From positions 1 to 41,023 of the forward strand of contig JBFHRO010000001.1 in the NCBI GenBank assembly GCA_041591635.1: a stretch of DNA of 41,023 nt. The letters run 5' to 3'. The position numbers and the translations under genes are program-made. The notes beneath the pieces are model-generated. The model was not told where the DNA came from and made no database searches. It was given only the letters and a program-made list of their open reading frames with translations. Source of the stretch: JACKOD01 sp041591635 (GTDB lineage: Bacteria > Pseudomonadota > Gammaproteobacteria > Pseudomonadales > Oleiphilaceae). This document shows positions 16,310 through 25,221 of the stretch, piece by piece. Every line of letters begins with the position of its first letter. The stretch's first letter is position 1.

Positions 16310-17956
16310 GTGTCGCGATTCCAACGTCTACTGAAAATCACCTGGGTTATCGGCAAATACCGTCTCGACGACTTTCTGCCGGCATCACACTTGCCGGCGA
16401 CTTTGCGCCTGCTGTTACTGCTGGCTCCGTGGCACTTTTTTGGGCGCCCTCGCCTGACCGAAGGCGAGCGGTTGCGATGTGCGCTGGAAGAACTGGGGCC
16501 GATTTTTGTCAAGTTCGGCCAAATCCTCTCGACCCGCAAAGATCTGTTGCCCGAAGCCATTGCCGACGAACTGCAAAAGCTGCAAGACAGTGTGCCGCCC
16601 TTTTGCAATGACACCGCCCGACAACTGATCGAGCAAGGGCTAAAGCGCAAGATTCCCGAGGTTTTTCAGGAGTTCCAGAGCACGCCCCTGGCCTCTGCCT
16701 CTATCGCCCAGGTACATAGCGCCCGCCTGCACTGCGGCCGGGAAGTGGTAGTGAAGGTCATCCGCCCCGGCATCGAAAAAACCATCCGTCAGGATATCGG
16801 CCTGCTGTACCTCATCGCCCGCTCCGTCGAAAAATTCTGGGATGACGGACACCGCCTGCGCCCGGTGGAAATCGTCACCGACTACGAAAAAACCATTTTC
16901 GATGAACTCGACCTGCAGCGCGAGGCCGCCAATGCCTCCCAGCTTAGGCGCAACTTTGCCAACTCACCGCTGATCTATATGCCCGAAGTTTTCTGGGATT
17001 ATTGCAACACCCGGGTCATGGTCATGGAGCGGGTGTACGGCATTCCCATCTCCGACACCGCCACCCTGCTTGCTCATGGCACCAATATGAAAAAACTCGC
17101 CGAACACGGGGTCGAGATCTTTTTTACCCAGGTTTTTCGCGACAGCTTTTTTCATGCCGACATGCATCCCGGCAATATTTTTGTCGATATCACCGATCCG
17201 CAGAATCCGCGCTACATCGCCATTGATTTTGGCATCGTCGGCAGCCTGACACCCGAAGATCAAAACTACCTTGCCCGTAACCTCTTGGCATTTTTCAACC
17301 GGGATTACCGGCAGGTGGCCGAATTGCACATCGCCTCAGGCTGGGTGCCCGAAACCACCAAGGTGAACGAATTCGAGGCCGCGATACGTACCGTATGCGA
17401 ACCCATTTTTGAGCGCCCCCTGAAAGATATTTCCTTCGGCCAGTTTCTGCTGCGGTTGTTCGAAACCGCCCGCCGCTTTGACATGCAAGTACAGCCACAA
17501 CTGGTGCTGCTGCAAAAAACCCTGCTCAATATTGAGGGCCTGGGGCGCCAGCTGTATCCCGACCTTGATCTCTGGAACACCGCCCGGCCCTATCTCGAAA
17601 ACTGGATGAAACAACGCATCGCACCGCCTGGCCTTTGGAAAAGCATCAAGCAGCATTTTCCCCAATGGGTCGAACAGTCGCCGGAAATTCCCCAGCTGTT
17701 GCTGGATGCGGTGCGACAGATCAAGCATCTTGATGCCTACGGCCTGAACCAGCAGCAGCGCAACCTGCAACTGCAACCACCAGGGCGGCGGGGGATCGGC
17801 GTCAACCCTGACTACCTGATCGGAATGGCCGCCTTGCTTGCCGGCCTGTTCAGCCACAACAACGACTTGCAGGCATGGGCACAAGCCTTGCCCATCCATG
17901 GCTGGCTGGCAATAATCGTCGGCAGTTACTTCTTGTTGCGCCCGAAAAAAGTCTGA
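16310..17956 (+). CDS. ubiB: Atypical kinase-like protein UbiB (ubiquinone biosynthesis)
   Basis: A 548-residue UbiB/ADCK/ABC1-family protein. The diagnostic KxGQ motif is KFGQ at 68-71. The alanine-rich nucleotide loop ASASIAQVH is at 128-136, the ATP-contacting lysine in VVVKV at 149, the catalytic HADMHPGN at 282-289 and DFG at 306-308. Two hydrophobic helices close the C-terminus (from about 500) and anchor it in the inner membrane. The family has ATPase rather than protein-kinase activity and is needed for ubiquinone synthesis, probably to release lipid intermediates from the membrane. The start is GTG, with AGG about ten bases upstream. Confidence 0.97.
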   Translation: MSRFQRLLKITWVIGKYRLDDFLPASHLPATLRLLLLLAPWHFFGRPRLTEGERLRCALEELGPIFVKFGQILSTRKDLLPEAIADELQKLQDSVPPFCNDTARQLIEQGLKRKIPEVFQEFQSTPLASASIAQVHSARLHCGREVVVKVIRPGIEKTIRQDIGLLYLIARSVEKFWDDGHRLRPVEIVTDYEKTIFDELDLQREAANASQLRRNFANSPLIYMPEVFWDYCNTRVMVMERVYGIPISDTATLLAHGTNMKKLAEHGVEIFFTQVFRDSFFHADMHPGNIFVDITDPQNPRYIAIDFGIVGSLTPEDQNYLARNLLAFFNRDYRQVAELHIASGWVPETTKVNEFEAAIRTVCEPIFERPLKDISFGQFLLRLFETARRFDMQVQPQLVLLQKTLLNIEGLGRQLYPDLDLWNTARPYLENWMKQRIAPPGLWKSIKQHFPQWVEQSPEIPQLLLDAVRQIKHLDAYGLNQQQRNLQLQPPGRRGIGVNPDYLIGMAALLAGLFSHNNDLQAWAQALPIHGWLAIIVGSYFLLRPKKV

Positions 17957-18013
17957 CACCCGCATGCCAAACCATTACCATTAGCCCCTGCTTTCATTTT
18001 GGACACCCATCGA

Positions 18014-18439
18014 ATGACAACGCCTTCGTCACCCCTTTCGCAAACAGACACCGCCGTTTGGCTAAAGGAGATCAAGTGGAATCCGGATGGCCTGGTGGCC
18101 GCCATCGCGCAAGACTATCAAACCGGCGAGGTGCTGATGCTGGCCTGGATGAATGCCCAGGCGCTGACCCTTACCCTGAGCGAGCAGCGGGCCGTTTACT
18201 GGTCGCGTTCCCGCCAGGCCCTGTGGCGCAAAGGCGAATCCTCGGGGCACGTGCAAAAACTTCATGCGATCCGCCTCGACTGCGATGGCGATGCCCTGCT
18301 GCTGAAAGTGGAGCAACTGGGTGACATTGCCTGCCACACCGGCCGTCGCAGCTGTTTTTACCGCCAGTGGACTGATGGCCAATGGCAGGCCGTCGAGCCG
18401 GTACTGAAAGATCCGCACAGCATTTATGCTTCGTCCTGA
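18014..18439 (+). CDS. hisI: Phosphoribosyl-AMP cyclohydrolase
   Basis: A 141-residue monofunctional HisI that opens the adenine ring of phosphoribosyl-AMP, the third step of histidine synthesis. Landmarks are EVLMLAWMNAQAL, VYWSRSRQALWRKGESSGH and the metal-binding part with RLDCDGDALLL and CHTGRRSCFYR, where the aspartate and cysteine ligands sit. The ATG at 18014 is used; an in-frame TTG upstream has no better ribosome-binding site. hisE follows after 26 bases, so the two histidine steps are separate proteins, as in Pseudomonas, not fused as in E. coli. Confidence 0.95.
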   Translation: MTTPSSPLSQTDTAVWLKEIKWNPDGLVAAIAQDYQTGEVLMLAWMNAQALTLTLSEQRAVYWSRSRQALWRKGESSGHVQKLHAIRLDCDGDALLLKVEQLGDIACHTGRRSCFYRQWTDGQWQAVEPVLKDPHSIYASS

Positions 18440-18465
18440 ACCAACCCTGGAACCGATTAGCCTTT

Positions 18466-18816
18466 ATGACTACCGATAACGCCACCGATGTGCTGGCCGC
18501 ACTGACCAAGGTACTGGAAGCCCGCAAACAGGCGGCGCCGGAATCTTCGTACGTTGCCAGCCTGCACCACAAAGGATTGAACAAAATTCTCGAAAAGGTG
18601 GGAGAGGAGTGCGTTGAAACCCTCATTGCCGCCAAGGATGCAGCACATTCCGGCGACAAGACGGCATTGATCTACGAAACCGCCGACCTGTGGTTTCATA
18701 CCCTGATCATGCTCTCGCACCTGGATCTCGACGCCCAAGCCGTGCTGGACGAACTGCAACGCCGCTTCAACCTGTCTGGTCTGGCGGAAAAAGCCGCACG
18801 CAACCCGAGCCCTTGA
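18466..18816 (+). CDS. hisE: Phosphoribosyl-ATP diphosphatase
   Basis: A 116-residue HisE of the all-alpha NTP pyrophosphatase fold, which hydrolyses phosphoribosyl-ATP to phosphoribosyl-AMP, the second step of histidine synthesis. The core motif LNKILEKVGEECVETLIAAKD, with its EEx2E glutamates, and the following ETADLWFHTLIML helix bearing the aspartate ligand are clear. The start at 18466 gives the usual length; an upstream frame from 18382 overlaps hisI and is not needed. The first residues (MTTDNATDVLAAL) fit the family. Confidence 0.95.
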   Translation: MTTDNATDVLAALTKVLEARKQAAPESSYVASLHHKGLNKILEKVGEECVETLIAAKDAAHSGDKTALIYETADLWFHTLIMLSHLDLDAQAVLDELQRRFNLSGLAEKAARNPSP

Positions 18817-18871
18817 GTCAGGGTTTGGGGCGTTGACTCGTATCAGGTCAGAGGCACGAAATTCTGCCACA

Positions 18872-18963
18872 ATGACCGCGATCCGTATTTGGCATACAAT
18901 CGTCACTTGCCGGCAGTATCACGCCGGTCAAACGAACCCCCGCCCCGGTGCCTGTTGCACCGG
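18872..18963 (+). promoter_or_regulatory. Candidate tat promoter and leader hairpin
   Basis: ATGACC (18872-18877), 17 bases, then TACAAT (18895-18900) resembles a sigma-70 promoter in the 175-base gap before tatA. A hairpin CCGGTGC/GCACCGG with a five-base loop (18945-18963) would lie in the leader, about 28 bases ahead of the tatA start. No regulator is recognised. Confidence 0.35.
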
Positions 18964-18991
18964 TGCCATGAACCCACTGAGGAGAATTGAC

Positions 18992-19261
18992 ATGGGTGGT
19001 ATTAGCATTTGGCAGCTTCTGATTATTTTGGCCATCATCGTGCTGTTGTTTGGCACCAAAAAGTTGCGCAACATCGGCGCTGATCTGGGTGGGGCCGTAA
19101 AGGGCTTCAAAAACGCGATGAGCGGCGAAGACAAGGACAAGGAAGATCCTGTGCAGAAAACGGAAACGGTGGCCGACACCAAGCCCATCACCCAGACCAG
19201 CACTACCGGTTCTGCCGTGGTCAGCCCCGAAAAGACCGATGCCGACAAACCCAGGGTGTAG
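18992..19261 (+). CDS. tatA: Sec-independent protein translocase protein TatA
   Basis: An 89-residue TatA, the pore-forming or membrane-weakening subunit that exports folded twin-arginine proteins. It has the N-terminal membrane helix (GGISIWQLLIILAIIVLLFG), the hinge FGTKKLR, an amphipathic helix through KGFKNAM, and an acidic disordered tail. The first 20 residues are almost identical to E. coli TatA. The ATG at 18992 has GAGGAG seven bases upstream, which settles the start against longer frames. First gene of a complete tatABC set. Confidence 0.97.
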   Translation: MGGISIWQLLIILAIIVLLFGTKKLRNIGADLGGAVKGFKNAMSGEDKDKEDPVQKTETVADTKPITQTSTTGSAVVSPEKTDADKPRV

Positions 19262-19343
19262 ATCGGGGTTTTGTCGACGCACCCGGATGACACTTGCGTC
19301 AATCACAGAACGACACTCATGAACGGACACTGGTCGCGATTCC

Positions 19344-19661
19344 ATGTTTGATATTGGCTTTTTGGAACTGGTGGTAGTGGGCGTGATCGCCCTGATAGTG
19401 CTGGGCCCGGAGCGCCTGCCCCATGCGGCACGCACGGCCGGACGCTGGGTTGGAAAGATCAAGCGCATGGTCCGGCAAGTGAGTGAAGAAGTGGACAAAC
19501 AGCTTAAAGCCGAAGAGCTGCGCGAAAAGCTCAAACAAGAAGGCGACACGCTGGGACTCGAGCACATCGAAAAAACGGTCGCGGATGCCCTGGAAAAAGC
19601 CAAGGAATTCAAAGACCAGGTAGAAACCGACAGTGCTGTCAGCCCCAAAAAACCCGACTGA
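19344..19661 (+). CDS. tatB: Sec-independent protein translocase protein TatB
   Basis: A 105-residue TatB. It begins MFDIGFLELVVVGVIALIVLGPERLP, the diagnostic N-terminus with the acidic residue in the membrane helix and the GPxRLP hinge, followed by a long charged amphipathic helix and a lysine/glutamate-rich tail. TatB forms the signal-peptide receptor with TatC. It is short compared with E. coli TatB (171 residues), the shortfall being in the unstructured tail. The gap after tatA is 82 bases; tatC begins 25 bases after its stop. Confidence 0.96.
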   Translation: MFDIGFLELVVVGVIALIVLGPERLPHAARTAGRWVGKIKRMVRQVSEEVDKQLKAEELREKLKQEGDTLGLEHIEKTVADALEKAKEFKDQVETDSAVSPKKPD

Positions 19662-19686
19662 TTCCAGAGTACCGATACCCATCGCC

Positions 19687-20466
19687 ATGCTGCCCAGCCA
19701 GAAGCCAAAAACGACCCCCGAAGACGAACTGCCGCTCATTCAGCACCTGATTGAACTGCGCGACCGGTTATTGCGCTCGGTTCTGGTGATTTTGCTGGTG
19801 TTTTTGAGCCTTTATTATTTCGCCAACGATTTTTACCAGTTTGTGTCAGAGCCCTTGCGCGCCTTCCTGCCCGAAGGCACCTCCATGATTGCCACCGAAG
19901 TCACCTCGCCCTTTCTGACCCCCTTCAAGCTGACCCTGGTGCTGGCCGTTTTCGTCTCCATGCCCTACGTGCTGTATCAGTGCTGGCGTTTTGTAGCCCC
20001 GGCACTGTATCAGCATGAAAAGCGCCTGGCGCTGCCGATTCTGGTGTCGAGTGTGATGCTGTTTTACGCCGGCATGGCCTTTGCCTATTTTGTGGTGTTT
20101 CCTCTGGTATTCGGCTTTTTCACTGCAGCCGCCCCCCAGGGTGTCACCGTGATGACCGACATATCTCACTATCTGGATTTCGTGCTGAAAATGTTTTTCG
20201 CCTTTGGTCTGGCATTTGAAATCCCGGTTGCCACCCTGATCATGATTGCCACCGGCTTCACCAGCGCCAGCAGCCTGAGTGAAAAACGCCCCTATGTTGT
20301 CGTGGGCTGCTTCGTGGTGGGCATGTTGCTGACCCCCCCGGATGTCATCTCCCAGACCCTGCTGGCCGTGCCCATGTGGCTACTGTTTGAAATTGGCGTG
20401 TTCTTTGGTCGTCTGGTCGAAAAAACCGAAGACCGTCAAGACTCGCCAGATACCAACACTCCCTGA
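19687..20466 (+). CDS. tatC: Sec-independent protein translocase protein TatC
   Basis: A 259-residue TatC with six membrane helices. The start ATG at 19687 places the conserved LIQHLIELRDRLLRS near the N-terminus. It holds the cytoplasmic glutamate in HLIELR, the conserved FVAPALYQHEKR segment, and the PFGL-like and MLTPPDVISQ blocks of the family. TatC is the twin-arginine signal-peptide receptor core. rsmE begins 14 bases after its stop codon, so the genes are one transcript. Confidence 0.97.
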   Translation: MLPSQKPKTTPEDELPLIQHLIELRDRLLRSVLVILLVFLSLYYFANDFYQFVSEPLRAFLPEGTSMIATEVTSPFLTPFKLTLVLAVFVSMPYVLYQCWRFVAPALYQHEKRLALPILVSSVMLFYAGMAFAYFVVFPLVFGFFTAAAPQGVTVMTDISHYLDFVLKMFFAFGLAFEIPVATLIMIATGFTSASSLSEKRPYVVVGCFVVGMLLTPPDVISQTLLAVPMWLLFEIGVFFGRLVEKTEDRQDSPDTNTP

Positions 20467-20479
20467 CAAGCCCGCCTCC

Positions 20480-21190
20480 GTGAATCTTATCCTGCTGCAG
20501 AACGAAGATTTTGTTACAGCAAATCTTGTTCGGCTGTACGATCGCCGGCTGCAGCATTTGCAAAAGATACACAAAGCCCGGGTAGGCGATCAGCTGCGGG
20601 TTGGCCAGCTCAACGGCCAAATGGGCGAAGGGCAACTGCGCGTTCTGACCGACACCCTGGCCGAGCTTGAGATTCACTTGCATCAACCGGCGCCGCCAGC
20701 CTTGCCTGTCACCCTCATTATCGCCCTGCCACGCCCCAAGATGCTGCGCCGAATTTTGCAAACCGCTGCCACCATGGGCGTGAAGCAGCTTCACTTGATC
20801 AACGCCTTCAAGGTGGAAAAAAGCTACTGGCAAACGCCCTGGCTGAGCGCGTCCAGCGTGAAAGAGAACTTTGTGCTGGGACTTGAGCAGGGGATGGACA
20901 CACAATTGCCGCAACTGCACCTGCACCCACGCTTCAAACCCTTTGTCGAAGACCTGCTACCCGCTTTATGCGCCAACACCCGTAACATCCTGGCGCATCC
21001 GGGCACGGCCACGCCTTGTCCGCGCGCACTGACGGAGCCGGTCACACTGGCAATAGGCCCCGAGGGCGGTTTTACGCCCTACGAAGTCAACCAGCTCACG
21101 GCGGCCGGTTTTACAGCCGTGCATCTTGGACAGCGCATTTTGCGGGTTGAAACGGCGGTACCCGTATTGTTGGCGAAACTCTTTGATTAG
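20480..21190 (+). CDS. rsmE: 16S rRNA (uracil1498-N3)-methyltransferase RsmE
   Basis: A 236-residue SPOUT-class methyltransferase that methylates N3 of U1498 in 16S rRNA. The start is a GTG at 20480, giving the product MNLILLQNEDF; the extension into tatC is not used. Family marks are LQKIHKARVGDQLRVG in the N-terminal PUA-like domain, the knotted domain with VTLIIALPRPKMLRRIL, and the SAM-site motif AIGPEGGFTPYE with the following LGQRILRVETA. The stop TAG overlaps the TAA stop of convergent ubiI by three bases. Confidence 0.94.
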   Translation: MNLILLQNEDFVTANLVRLYDRRLQHLQKIHKARVGDQLRVGQLNGQMGEGQLRVLTDTLAELEIHLHQPAPPALPVTLIIALPRPKMLRRILQTAATMGVKQLHLINAFKVEKSYWQTPWLSASSVKENFVLGLEQGMDTQLPQLHLHPRFKPFVEDLLPALCANTRNILAHPGTATPCPRALTEPVTLAIGPEGGFTPYEVNQLTAAGFTAVHLGQRILRVETAVPVLLAKLFD

Positions 21191-22512
21191 CTTGATGAAC
21201 CGCTGACAGGCCTGAATTCAGGCACAAAGGCGTCCAGCCCCATGGCGTGCGAGACGACCCGGTTTTTCAGCAACGACTGATCATTCAGCCAGCGCATGCC
21301 GGTATTTCGCAACAATCGCAGCCCCAGATTATCTGCCGCAAAGAGTCGCTTGAAGGCTTCCATCGCCCCCATCATGCCAAGATTGGCGGCCATTCTGCGG
21401 CGCTGATAGCGCTGCAACAACAAGGTGTCGCTGGCGGGCACTCCGCGGCGATTGGCTTGCTGTAGCTCGTCAACAAGCACTGCCACATCCATCAATCCCA
21501 AGTTGACGCCCTGCCCCGCCAGCGGATGAATCGTATGGGCAGCGTCACCCACCAAGACCACGCCGGCCTTCACATAGGTCTTGGCGTGGCGCTGGCGCAG
21601 TGGAATGGCATGGCGACTCGACACCGCCTGCACAGGTCCCAGCCTGTATTCAAAGGCTTCGGCCAGCGCCTGACAAAAGGCCTCGTCCGACAACGCCATC
21701 ATGGCCGCCGCCCGCTCAGGAACCAGGGACCAGACAATCGAGCAAAAATTCCCTTGCCCCGCAACATCGTGCAAGGGAAGAAACGCCAAGGGACCCGTCG
21801 GCATAAAACGCTGCCAGGCCGTATGTTCGTGACAAAGCGCCGTCTGTACCGTGGCCACTATGGCATGATGGTTATAATCCCATTCCCGTGTGGGAATTGC
21901 GAACCGCTGCCGCAGCAGTGAGTTCGCGCCATCGGCCGCAATCAGAAGCTCCGAAACCAGGCAACGCCCATCCGCCAGGGATAGGCGCGAGACACCGTCA
22001 ACATGGGCCGGCGCTACGCCGCCAATGCCGGCCCCCATAAACAAAGTCACCTTGTTACTCGCAACCAGATACCGGTATAGTGCTTGCACAATCACCGAGT
22101 TTTCAACGATATGACCCAGTGCCGGCTGCCCCAGCTCACTGGCGCTGAAGGCGATGCCCCCCGTACCCTCACCGTCCCACACCTGCATACCCTGATAGGC
22201 GCAGATCCCTCGCGCCTGTATATCGTCCCACACGCCCAGGCGTCGCAGCAGGATTTCCGAGGCGGTTGTCAAGGCACTCACCCGGGCATCAAACTCGTGC
22301 ACACGGCCATGCGGCCATACACAGGTTTCAATCGCCGCCAGAGGCTGGGCTTCAATCAGCGCCACCCGGTAGCGGGTATGTGTCAAGGCCGCCGCCATGG
22401 CCGCGCCCACGATCCCGCCGCCACAAATCACAATATCGAAGGATTCCGCCCGGTCAGGTGCGACTGACACTTGCTCCTCTGCACACGAGGTCATCAAGGA
22501 CGTAGGGGTCAT
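21187..22512 (-). CDS. ubiI: 2-octaprenylphenol hydroxylase-type FAD monooxygenase UbiI
   Basis: A 441-residue FAD-dependent hydroxylase of the UbiH/UbiF/COQ6 family. The FAD motif is IVICGGGIVGAAMAA near the N-terminus, and the second motif is VVLVGDAAHTIHPLAGQGVNL. It should hydroxylate the ubiquinone ring (C5 for UbiI/VisC); assignment to UbiI rather than UbiF rests on the ygfB-pepP-ubiH-ubiI order. The start ATG at 22512 overlaps the ubiH stop as ATGA (translational coupling) and follows GAAGAG. A longer frame to 22629 inside ubiH is discarded. Confidence 0.9.
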   Translation of the reverse strand: MTPTSLMTSCAEEQVSVAPDRAESFDIVICGGGIVGAAMAAALTHTRYRVALIEAQPLAAIETCVWPHGRVHEFDARVSALTTASEILLRRLGVWDDIQARGICAYQGMQVWDGEGTGGIAFSASELGQPALGHIVENSVIVQALYRYLVASNKVTLFMGAGIGGVAPAHVDGVSRLSLADGRCLVSELLIAADGANSLLRQRFAIPTREWDYNHHAIVATVQTALCHEHTAWQRFMPTGPLAFLPLHDVAGQGNFCSIVWSLVPERAAAMMALSDEAFCQALAEAFEYRLGPVQAVSSRHAIPLRQRHAKTYVKAGVVLVGDAAHTIHPLAGQGVNLGLMDVAVLVDELQQANRRGVPASDTLLLQRYQRRRMAANLGMMGAMEAFKRLFAADNLGLRLLRNTGMRWLNDQSLLKNRVVSHAMGLDAFVPEFRPVSGSSS

Positions 22513-23816
22513 AGCTCTTCTGCCACCGAGTAAAGGTGCCCGGCGGTTGCAGACGCGCCCAGCCCCATCGCCTGACAGGCAAAGCGGTGCTTCAAAAATG
22601 GCAGCATTTCCATTCCAATCAATCCACAATCACGCAAAAACGAAAGGCGCCGGTCGCTGTTGGAAAACAGGCGCGTCACCCGGTCGCTGAAAAAGATGGT
22701 TTTTTCCTGGTCTTGGCGCTGACGGTCGGCAAAGGCCTGCAACACCTCCAGACTGCCTAACGGCAGGTCTCGCGGCAACGCCTGTGCGGCGGTTTCGGCC
22801 AGGCGCATCACCCCCCGCAAGGCCAGGTTGTAACCTTGACCTGCCACCGGATGAAGCGTGTGCGCTGCGTTGCCGACCACCACCAGGCCCGGACGAATCT
22901 GCTCCCGGGCGCGAAGCAAACTTAACGGATACTGCGCCCGAATGCCCACCTGCCGAATTCGCCCCAGGCGATAGCCAAAGCGCTCCTGAATGCGCGCCAT
23001 GAATGCGCTATCATCCAGTGACATCAGCGCATCCGCCGATGCTGCCGGCACGGTCCAAACCATCGCACAATCCTGGCTCGAAGCCTCCCCTCCCAGCGGC
23101 AGCACGGCCAAAGGGCCGGTATCGGTAAAGCGCTCAAAGGCTTCGCACTGGTGTGGTCGCGAAAACGACCCGTTGGCGATAATGGCAGACTGCGCGTAAG
23201 GCGTTTCATCCACCGGCAGGTGCAACGCCTGGCACAACGCCGACCGTCCGCCATCAGCCACCACCAGCAACCTTGCTGTGAGTGTCTGCACCCCCTGCCC
23301 GGCACGCTCCACCTGCACCTGGTGCTCAGACCCGCGGGTTCGCATGGCCCCCACAACCTTCGCGGGAGACAAGACAGAAATCGAAGGCTGTTGCTTCATC
23401 TGCCCCCAAAGTACTGCCCCCATCCAGGCGTTGGGCAGCACATAGCCCATTGCGGGGAGCTTCTGTTCTGCCGCCTCCATCTGCACAACACCAGGCCGGC
23501 CCTTGTCCGACACATGAATGCGCCGGATGGGTGTCGCCTGCAGCTCCATCTGTGCCCAGACCCCCAGCGCTTCATAAATCCGTCGCGTTCCCCACGAGAG
23601 TGCCGTTGAACGCATGTCATAGCTGGGCTGAAACCCGTTCATCACAGGCTCGACGGATTCCACTATCGCAATTCGTAGCGGCAGGCGCGCCAAGGCAAGG
23701 GCCAGACTCGCGCCCACCATACCACCGCCGGCAATGACGACATCAAAAGCGCTGGAGGAATCCGTTACAGGTGGAACATTGGCAATCAAGGTCATTATCC
23801 CTGTAGTTGATGCCAT
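22509..23816 (-). CDS. ubiH: 2-octaprenyl-6-methoxyphenyl hydroxylase UbiH
   Basis: A 435-residue FAD monooxygenase for C1 hydroxylation of the ubiquinone ring. It has FDVVIAGGGMVGASLALAL and the UbiH form of the second motif, VVVGNAAHTLHPVAGQGYNLALRG, with N in place of the D found in UbiI. The start may be ATG 23816 or ATG 23795; the second follows CAGGG closely, the first lacks a Shine-Dalgarno. It lies about 20 bases downstream of pepP and is coupled to ubiI by a four-base overlap. Enzymes of this kind act in the soluble Ubi complex with UbiJ. Confidence 0.93.
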   Translation of the reverse strand: MASTTGIMTLIANVPPVTDSSSAFDVVIAGGGMVGASLALALARLPLRIAIVESVEPVMNGFQPSYDMRSTALSWGTRRIYEALGVWAQMELQATPIRRIHVSDKGRPGVVQMEAAEQKLPAMGYVLPNAWMGAVLWGQMKQQPSISVLSPAKVVGAMRTRGSEHQVQVERAGQGVQTLTARLLVVADGGRSALCQALHLPVDETPYAQSAIIANGSFSRPHQCEAFERFTDTGPLAVLPLGGEASSQDCAMVWTVPAASADALMSLDDSAFMARIQERFGYRLGRIRQVGIRAQYPLSLLRAREQIRPGLVVVGNAAHTLHPVAGQGYNLALRGVMRLAETAAQALPRDLPLGSLEVLQAFADRQRQDQEKTIFFSDRVTRLFSNSDRRLSFLRDCGLIGMEMLPFLKHRFACQAMGLGASATAGHLYSVAEEL

Positions 23817-23836
23817 GCCGAGGCTATCAGCATGAC

Positions 23837-25150
23837 CTAACGCGCCATCAGCGCTTCAATTTCGGCGATTTCCTTGGGCACATCCTCGGTCAGAATGCGA
23901 CAGCCCTCTTTGGTGACGACCACATCATCCTCTATACGAATCCCTATACCACGCCAGCGTGGCTCCACCTTGTCACAATTGGGCGCGACATAGATGCCGG
24001 GCTCCACGGTCATGACCATGCCCGGCTCCAGCACGCGCCAGGCGCCCTCAATCTTGTAATCCCCAACGTCATGCACATCCATACCCAGCCAATGGCCCGT
24101 ACGATGCATGTAAAACGCCTTGTAAGCCTCAACCCGGATGAGATCATCAACTTCGCCCTGTAATAACCCCAAACGCACCAAGCCCGCCGTGATGGCTTTC
24201 ACCGCTGCATCATGAGGGTGATTCCAGTGATTGCCCGGCTTGACCTCGGCAATGGCGGCTTTTTGGGCATCCAGTACCACTTGATAGAGCGCCGCCTGCT
24301 CGGGCGAAAACTTGCCATTGACCGGAAAGGTACGGGTAATATCCGAAGCATAGTGATCCACCTCGCAACCGGCATCAATGAGAATCAGATCACCCTCCTT
24401 AAGCAGTGCGTTGTTGTCACGGTAATGCAAAACGCACGCATTATGGCCCGCCCCCACAATCGACGGATAGGCCACTGCACGCGCGCCTTCCTCCATAAAC
24501 GCATGCACCAGAGTCGCTTCAAGCTGATACTCAAAACTGCCGGGGCAGGCACGCTGCATGGCACGCTTGTGAGCCTGAGCGCTGATTTTTGCGGCACGAG
24601 CCATAAGGCGTATTTCGTCGGCGCTCTTGAACAGTCGCAACTCGTGCAAATGATGCTCAAGCGCCAAAAACTCACCCGGAGGATGCGCACCACTGCGTAC
24701 CTTGCTGCGAATGGCGTTGATCCACTCCATCAGCCGAGCATCAAATTGCGCGTCATAGCCCATGGAATAAAAAAGTTTTTTCTTGCCTTCAATCAACCCC
24801 GGCAAAATATCGTCAATGTCGGAAATCGGGAACGCATCGTCCACACCGAACATCTCCGGTGCCCGGTCGGGGCCCACGATGGCACCATCCCACAACTCGC
24901 GCTCCGGATTGCGCTCCTTGCAAAACAGCAGGGTTTCACCATGCTCGCGCCCGGGAACAATCACCAGCACCGACTCCGGCTCAGGAAAGCCGCACAGATA
25001 CTGAAAATCACTGTCCTGGCGAAACGGAAAGTGCACATCCCGATTGCGCGATTTTTCCCGAGCCGAAGGCAGAATGGCAATCGCCCCTGGCCCCATCAGA
25101 TCAACCAGCGCCTTGCGCCGCCGGGCGAATTCGGTTTTCGAAAGCGTCAT
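23837..25150 (-). CDS. pepP: Xaa-Pro aminopeptidase (aminopeptidase P)
   Basis: A 437-residue M24B metallopeptidase releasing N-terminal residues before proline. The five metal ligands of the pita-bread fold are visible: the two aspartates in IDAGCEVDHYASDITRTFP, H in HRTGHWLGMDVHDVG, E in MVMTVEPGIYV and E in GIRIEDDVVVT. The start at 25150 has CAGGAG upstream and the sequence MTLSKTEFARRRKAL, like E. coli PepP; the upstream frame to 25330 runs across the intergenic region. Length and order match the family. It links ygfB and ubiH in the operon. Confidence 0.96.
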   Translation of the reverse strand: MTLSKTEFARRRKALVDLMGPGAIAILPSAREKSRNRDVHFPFRQDSDFQYLCGFPEPESVLVIVPGREHGETLLFCKERNPERELWDGAIVGPDRAPEMFGVDDAFPISDIDDILPGLIEGKKKLFYSMGYDAQFDARLMEWINAIRSKVRSGAHPPGEFLALEHHLHELRLFKSADEIRLMARAAKISAQAHKRAMQRACPGSFEYQLEATLVHAFMEEGARAVAYPSIVGAGHNACVLHYRDNNALLKEGDLILIDAGCEVDHYASDITRTFPVNGKFSPEQAALYQVVLDAQKAAIAEVKPGNHWNHPHDAAVKAITAGLVRLGLLQGEVDDLIRVEAYKAFYMHRTGHWLGMDVHDVGDYKIEGAWRVLEPGMVMTVEPGIYVAPNCDKVEPRWRGIGIRIEDDVVVTKEGCRILTEDVPKEIAEIEALMAR

Positions 25151-25221
25151 GGCAAATACTCCTGACAGGAATGGGCAATAGACAAGACAAGAAAAAGAAA
25201 CGAAACGGCCACAGGCGATTC

